Assembly (NCBI GenBank): GCA_946614685.1
Contig: CAMOHF010000011.1
Span: 1-11,301 of the forward strand
DNA from: an uncultured Clostridia bacterium
GTDB lineage: Bacteria > Bacillota > Clostridia > Lachnospirales > Lachnospiraceae
Reading direction: 5' to 3'
DNA length: 11,301 nt
A program made the position numbers and the translations under genes. The notes below the pieces were generated by a model. The model worked only from the letters and a program-made list of their open reading frames with translations, ran no database searches and was not told the origin of the DNA. Positions 7,355-11,301 of the stretch are shown here, one piece after another; position 1 is the stretch's first letter; every line of letters starts with the position of its first letter.

Positions 7355-7361
7355 CCTCCTT
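7355..7361 (-). promoter_or_regulatory. Strong ribosome binding site overlapping the fumarase alpha stop codon
   Basis: AAGGAGG on the minus strand shares its first two bases with the TAA of the alpha subunit and lies 7 bases before the ATG of the DUF4153 gene. It fixes that start codon and shows the two genes are translated from one message. Confidence 0.8.
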
Positions 7362-8202
7362 AGAGTGTTACGCTCCTGTGTCTGTTCACATGACAGCACA
7401 TATTGACAGCAAGTGGCATACCCGCAATATGCGTCGGATAGGTCTCGATCTTCACGGAAAGCGCGGTGGTCTTTCCGCCGAGCCCTCCCGGTCCGATCCC
7501 CGTTTGATTGATCAAGTCCAAAATCTCATCTTCAAGTTTTGCGATGTGCGCATCCGGGTGGCGGGAATCCGCATCTCTTGTGAGTGCCTTTTTCGCAAGC
7601 TTTGCCGCAAGTTCAAAGTCACCGCCCAGGCCGACGCCGACAAAGAGAGGCGGACAGGCATTCGGGCCGGCATTCTTCACCGCATCGAGCACGGATGCGC
7701 GGATGCCTTCCTCTCCGTCCGCAGGCTTTAACATGTAAACCTTGCTCATATTCTCGCTTCCGAAGCCCTTGGGTGCGATGGTGATGGTGAGCGCGTCCCC
7801 GGGCACGATATCATAGTGGATGATGGCAGGGGTATTGTCTCCCGTATTGGTACGAAGCAGGGGATCCGCCACCACGGACTTTCTTAAGTATCCGTCTCTG
7901 TAGCCATGACGCACACCCTCGTTGATGGCTTCCGTAAGACCGGCTCCTTCGATGTGAAGATCCTGTCCCACTTCAACAAAGAAGACCGCCATACCCGTAT
8001 CCTGACAGATGGGAATGCTTTCCTCCTTCGCAATCTCCATATTCTCGATCAATGAATCGAGGATCTTTTTTCCGAGTGCCCCGTCTTCTACCTCCGCAGC
8101 ATGCCTGATACATGCCTCCATATCCGGCGCCAGTGCAAGATTCGCCTCTATGCACATCTTCTTCACTGCTTCCGTGATTACGTCTGTATGAATGTTTCTC
8201 AT
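7360..8202 (-). CDS. Class I (iron-sulfur) fumarate hydratase, alpha subunit
   Basis: A 280-residue protein, full length for a separate alpha subunit of the class I fumarase / tartrate dehydratase family. Three cysteines in the expected contexts should bind the catalytic 4Fe-4S cluster: C66 in PICQDTG, C183 in PNACPP and C270 in CCHVNRH. Other signatures are RTNTGDNTPA (117-126), KGFGSENMS (145-153) and GIGPGGLGGKTTA (235-247). With the beta subunit it interconverts fumarate and L-malate in the cytoplasm; such enzymes are oxygen-sensitive, fitting an anaerobe. It is the first gene of a three-gene operon (alpha, DUF4153, beta). The ATG is preceded by a GGAG site 5 bases upstream. Oddly, the start lies only 22 bases after the T-tract of the gyrase operon terminator. 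Tartrate dehydratase alpha is the alternative call. Confidence 0.9.
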   Translation of the reverse strand: MRNIHTDVITEAVKKMCIEANLALAPDMEACIRHAAEVEDGALGKKILDSLIENMEIAKEESIPICQDTGMAVFFVEVGQDLHIEGAGLTEAINEGVRHGYRDGYLRKSVVADPLLRTNTGDNTPAIIHYDIVPGDALTITIAPKGFGSENMSKVYMLKPADGEEGIRASVLDAVKNAGPNACPPLFVGVGLGGDFELAAKLAKKALTRDADSRHPDAHIAKLEDEILDLINQTGIGPGGLGGKTTALSVKIETYPTHIAGMPLAVNMCCHVNRHRSVTL

Positions 8203-8224
8203 GATTACTCCAATCTCTTTCGTG

Positions 8225-8263
8225 AAAAAACATCAGGTGACTGCCAAAAGGCAGTCACCTGAT
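8225..8263 (-). terminator. Rho-independent terminator of the gyrB-gyrA operon
   Basis: A perfect 14-bp stem, ATCAGGTGACTGCC (8232-8245) against its exact complement (8250-8263), with a 4-base loop. On the minus strand it is followed by one G and six Ts (8230-8225). It lies 13 bases past the stop of the small membrane protein and 22 bases before the fumarase alpha start codon. Confidence 0.92.
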
Positions 8264-8275
8264 CCGTCAGCTTCT

Positions 8276-8482
8276 TTAGGTGTCCAGAAAATCGTCCCGG
8301 TCTTGAGAGGAGATTCCCTTCTTCTTGTTGATGATATAGGATCTGATGGATACCACAATATACGATACAAAAAGCAATACAAAGATGATTCCGATCCAGT
8401 ATGCGGCTACCCACAGTACATGTGAAAAACTGTCAATCTTGGTAAGTCCTTCCAGACCCTGCTTTAAGTCTTCACCTGACAT
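8276..8482 (-). CDS. Small single-pass membrane protein downstream of gyrA
   Basis: A 68-residue protein of unrecognised family. Residues 1-20 are polar (MSGEDLKQGLEGL), about 22-46 form one strongly hydrophobic helix rich in Val, Ile, Trp and Tyr, and the tail carries NKKKG (52-56) and an acidic end QDRDDFLDT. By the positive-inside rule the Lys-rich C-terminal side would be cytoplasmic. It starts 17 bases after the gyrA stop behind a strong GGGAGG site (8 bases to the ATG) and ends just before the terminator, so it is very likely expressed as the last gene of the gyrase operon. The good ribosome site, the clean helix and the fit between stop codon and terminator support a real gene. I do not recognise a function; it may be a lineage-specific membrane peptide. 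Confidence 0.72.
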   Translation of the reverse strand: MSGEDLKQGLEGLTKIDSFSHVLWVAAYWIGIIFVLLFVSYIVVSIRSYIINKKKGISSQDRDDFLDT

Positions 8483-8499
8483 CCGTTTCGCCTCCCTTT

Positions 8500-11076
8500 T
8501 TAGGACTCACTCGAATCCTCTGTTCCTTCTTCCTCAGGGGCATCGGCCTCAACCTCGCCTCTGTCGTTATCTTCGTCGTTCATCTCTTTTTCCATCTGGA
8601 TCAGAGACTCCGACTCATCTGCGGACTTGTTTCTCACTCTTGCGATGCTTGCAACGGTGATATCATGCTCGATATCCATATTGATCAGCTTCACGCCCGT
8701 GGTAATTCGTCCGAGCATGGAGATATCCTTGCAAAGCAGTCTGATCACGATACCCTGGTTGGTGATCAGCATGATCTCGTTATCCTCGGTGACATTCTTG
8801 ACTCCGATAACCGGACCGGACTTCTCCGTGATCTTGTAGCACTTCACACCCTTACCGCCGCGGCGCTGAGGTGTGAATTCGTCGATGGATGTTCTCTTTC
8901 CGAGTCCGAGCTCCGATACGATGATCAGCGCCTCACCCTGGGTATCAAGCTGCATACCCACAACTTCGTCTCCGGGTGATACGTTCATACCGATGACGCC
9001 CATCGAGGTACGTCCGGTACTTCTTACATCCTTCTCGTTGAATCGGATACACATACCGTGCTTGGTCACAAGCAGGATATCCTTCTTGTTGTTGGTCGCC
9101 TTGACCTCGATCAGCTCGTCGCCCTCCTTCAGGGTAATGGCTGCAAGTCCCGACTTTCTTACATTTGCGTACTCCATGATCTTGGTCTTCTTGACCATAC
9201 CCTTCTTGGTACACATGAAGATGTAACGGCCTTCGTGGTACTCTCTGATGGGGATCACAGCCGTGATCTGCTCATCCGGCTGCAGCTGTAAGAGGTTCAC
9301 GATTGCGGTACCTCTCGCTGTTCTTCCGGACTCGGGGATCTCGTAGGCCTTCAGTCTGTAGCAGCGTCCCTGGTTGGTGAAGAACATGATGTAGTGATGC
9401 GTCGTCGTCATGAAGATGTCCTCGATGAAGTCATCCTCGATGGTCTGCATACCCTTGATGCCCTTACCGCCACGGTTCTGGCTCTTGAAGTTGTTGATGG
9501 TCATACGCTTCACATAACCGAGCTTGGTCATGGCGATCACGATGTTCTCCTTCGGGATCAGATCCTCCACGGTGATATCATCGTCGATATCGATACCGAT
9601 GGATGTTCTTCTCTCATCGCCGAACTTGGCTGAGATGATCATGATCTCTTCCTTGATCACGCCGAGAAGCTTCTTCTCGTCCGCAAGGATCGCACGCAGC
9701 TCTGCGATACGTGCCATCAGCTCCTTATACTCGTTCTCGAGACGGTCTCTTTCCAAACCGGTAAGTGCACGGAGACGCATATCGACGATGGCCTGTGCCT
9801 GCACATCCGTAAGACCGAATTCCTGCATGAGGCCGAGCTTGGCGTCCGCTACGGACTTGGATCCTCTGATGATCTCGATCACGCGGTCAATGTTGTCTAA
9901 CGCGATCAACAATCCCTCTAAGATGTGTGCTCGTTCCTCAGCTTTATTTAATTCAAACTTGGTTCTTCTTGTAACAACCTCTTCCTGATGCTTCAGGTAA
10001 TATCCGAGCATCTCGGAGAGGTTTAAGATTCTCGGCTGCTGATCGACTAAGGCAAGCATGATCACGCCGAAGGTATCCTGCATCTGGGTGTGCTTGTAGA
10101 GCTGGTTCATGATGATGTTGGCATTCACATCCTTGCGCAGCTCAATCACAACGCGCATACCCTCTCTCGAAGACTCATCGCGAAGCGCCGTGATACCGTC
10201 GATCTTCTTCTCTTTGACAAGCTCAGCGATCTTGGCGATCAGATTCGCCTTGTTCACCATGTAGGGAAGCTCTGTCACGACGATGCGCTGCTTGCCGCCC
10301 GACATAGGCTCGATCTCCGATACGGCACGAACCTTGATCTTGCCGCGTCCGGTTCTGTATGCTTCGTTGATACCGGAAGTTCCGAGGATCTGTGCGCCCG
10401 TAGGGAAATCCGGTCCTTTTACGATCTCCATCAGTTCTTCGATGGATGTCTCTCTGTCTTCATTCACACGATTGTCAATGATCTTCACAACCGCATCGAT
10501 CACCTCGCGCAGATTGTGAGGCGGGATGTTGGTAGCCATACCAACCGCGATACCGGTGGTACCGTTCACGAGAAGGTTGGGGTAACGGCTGGGAAGAACC
10601 ACAGGCTCGCTCTCCGTCTCATCGAAGTTTGGTACAAAGTCCACCGTATCCTTGTTCATATCGGCAACCATCTCCATGGAAATCTTGGAGAGTCTTGCCT
10701 CTGTGTATCGCATAGCTGCCGCGGAGTCACCGTCCACGGAACCGAAGTTTCCGTGACCGTCCACCAGCGTATATCTTGTATTCCAATCCTGGGCCAGTTT
10801 TACCAGGGCCTCGTAAATGGAGCTGTCACCGTGGGGATGGTACTTACCCATCGTATCACCGACGATACGGGCACATTTTCTGTGCGGCTTATCGGGTGTA
10901 TTTGAAAGTTCTACCATGGAGTGGAGGATACGACGCTGCACCGGCTTTAAACCGTCTCTGACATCCGGCAGTGCACGGGCGGCGATAACGCTCATGGCAT
11001 AGTCTATATATGATTCCTCCATCGTCTTTTTAAGGTCGACTTCATGGATTTTGTCAAAGATATTACTATCGTCCAT
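8500..11076 (-). CDS. gyrA: DNA gyrase subunit A
   Basis: An 858-residue full-length GyrA, the breakage-reunion subunit of gyrase, which with GyrB introduces negative supercoils using ATP. The N-terminal winged-helix/tower region includes the catalytic Tyr Y124 in [10 protein letters not shown] and the quinolone-determining helix [12 protein letters not shown] (80-91). The residues matching E. coli Ser83 and Asp87 are S85 and E89, the usual susceptible-type pair for Gram-positives. The C-terminal beta-pinwheel begins near residue 505 and has a QNRGGKG box at 533-539 and an exact QRRGGKG at 737-743. An acidic tail (about 820-858) ends the protein. The gene follows gyrB by 12 bases, with a GGGAGGT site in the gap, and precedes a small membrane protein and a terminator. 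ParC is the alternative, but the adjacent gyrB and the GyrA boxes favour gyrase. Confidence 0.97.
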   Translation of the reverse strand: MDDSNIFDKIHEVDLKKTMEESYIDYAMSVIAARALPDVRDGLKPVQRRILHSMVELSNTPDKPHRKCARIVGDTMGKYHPHGDSSIYEALVKLAQDWNTRYTLVDGHGNFGSVDGDSAAAMRYTEARLSKISMEMVADMNKDTVDFVPNFDETESEPVVLPSRYPNLLVNGTTGIAVGMATNIPPHNLREVIDAVVKIIDNRVNEDRETSIEELMEIVKGPDFPTGAQILGTSGINEAYRTGRGKIKVRAVSEIEPMSGGKQRIVVTELPYMVNKANLIAKIAELVKEKKIDGITALRDESSREGMRVVIELRKDVNANIIMNQLYKHTQMQDTFGVIMLALVDQQPRILNLSEMLGYYLKHQEEVVTRRTKFELNKAEERAHILEGLLIALDNIDRVIEIIRGSKSVADAKLGLMQEFGLTDVQAQAIVDMRLRALTGLERDRLENEYKELMARIAELRAILADEKKLLGVIKEEIMIISAKFGDERRTSIGIDIDDDITVEDLIPKENIVIAMTKLGYVKRMTINNFKSQNRGGKGIKGMQTIEDDFIEDIFMTTTHHYIMFFTNQGRCYRLKAYEIPESGRTARGTAIVNLLQLQPDEQITAVIPIREYHEGRYIFMCTKKGMVKKTKIMEYANVRKSGLAAITLKEGDELIEVKATNNKKDILLVTKHGMCIRFNEKDVRSTGRTSMGVIGMNVSPGDEVVGMQLDTQGEALIIVSELGLGKRTSIDEFTPQRRGGKGVKCYKITEKSGPVIGVKNVTEDNEIMLITNQGIVIRLLCKDISMLGRITTGVKLINMDIEHDITVASIARVRNKSADESESLIQMEKEMNDEDNDRGEVEADAPEEEGTEDSSES

Positions 11077-11088
11077 TTTCTACCTCCC

Positions 11089-11301
11089 TTAGATATCCAG
11101 GTTCTTTACAAATTTTGCGTTTTGTTCGATAAACTCACGTCTGGGTTCCACTCTCTCACCCATCAGCGTGTCAAATGTCATATCAAGTTCAGATTCGCTG
11201 TCTTCATCGATAGCTACACGGAGAAGCACTCTCTTTTCGGGGTCCATGGTGGTATCCCAAAGCTGCTCCGCATCCATCTCTCCAAGACCTTTGTAACGCT
11301 G
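11089..11301 (-). CDS. gyrB: DNA gyrase subunit B, C-terminal end (5' part outside the window)
   Basis: The last 70 residues and stop codon of GyrB; the reading frame is open to the window edge. It begins [15 protein letters not shown], the highly conserved signature near the end of GyrB/ParE, and ends [16 protein letters not shown], typical of GyrB. GyrB is the ATPase and toprim-bearing partner of GyrA. The stop is 12 bases from the gyrA start, so the two are in one operon. The promoter and the ATPase and toprim domains lie outside the window. Confidence 0.97.
   Translation of the reverse strand, partial: QRYKGLGEMDAEQLWDTTMDPEKRVLLRVAIDEDSESELDMTFDTLMGERVEPRREFIEQNAKFVKNLDI

Noticed and set aside
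10785..10845. Quinolone-resistance change in gyrA
   Set aside because: The two key positions carry Ser (S85) and Glu (E89), the usual susceptible state in Gram-positive GyrA, so no resistance change is seen.
10090..10905. Long plus-strand open frame (271 codons) opposite gyrA
   Set aside because: It is the antisense shadow of a highly conserved GyrA coding region. The His/Asp/Leu-rich translation is typical of such shadows and resembles no family.
1..11301. Mobile element, CRISPR array, tRNA or rRNA
   Set aside because: No transposase or integrase motifs, long terminal repeats, regularly spaced repeats or tRNA-like cloverleaf sequences were noticed by eye on either strand. The genes are tightly packed and co-oriented.

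Overview
The window reads as a chromosomal segment of a Gram-positive anaerobe of the Clostridia, most likely a Lachnospiraceae-type bacterium with fairly balanced base composition. This rests on three things: the gyrB-gyrA pair with a Firmicutes-like GyrA, a two-subunit iron-sulfur (class I) fumarase, and a very large EAL/hybrid histidine kinase of a style common in that family. I assign the lineage by protein style, not by any database search. Every supported gene lies on the minus strand, so transcription runs from high to low coordinates.

Layout in the direction of transcription. (1) 11301-8225: the end of gyrB, complete gyrA, and a 68-residue single-pass membrane protein, closed by a perfect 14-bp stem terminator. 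(2) 8202-5051: fumarase alpha subunit, an 11-helix DUF4153-type membrane protein, and fumarase beta subunit, with gaps of 12 and 14 bases. The membrane gene therefore separates the two halves of one enzyme. The alpha start codon is only 22 bases past the terminator's T-tract, and I see no good promoter there. (3) 4942-407: a 1253-residue signalling protein (seven membrane helices, degenerate GGDEF, EAL, HisKA, HATPase, receiver, Hpt, extra C-terminal helices) and, 3 bases on, a 256-residue protein made of two receiver domains and no output domain. Together they carry His, Asp, His and Asp sites in the right order for a phosphorelay. (4) 198-1: the start of a PLP-dependent aminotransferase with its own extended -10 promoter, separated from (3) by a hairpin terminator.

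The strongest candidate for something under-described is region (3). One polypeptide joins a c-di-GMP phosphodiesterase-like module to a complete hybrid kinase. The EAL domain keeps its metal- and substrate-binding residues but has Ser in place of the Glu that begins the EGVE motif, and the GGDEF motif has become GTGTF. This suggests an EAL domain that senses c-di-GMP, or is weakly active, and controls a phosphorelay ending in an output-less double receiver. Other points of interest are the membrane gene inside the fumarase operon, and a possible short RNA between the receiver gene and the aminotransferase. That RNA would start from an extended -10 preceded by two 10-bp direct repeats at an 11-bp period. 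No mobile elements, CRISPR arrays, tRNA or rRNA genes were recognised. No stretch longer than 300 bases lacks a gene.
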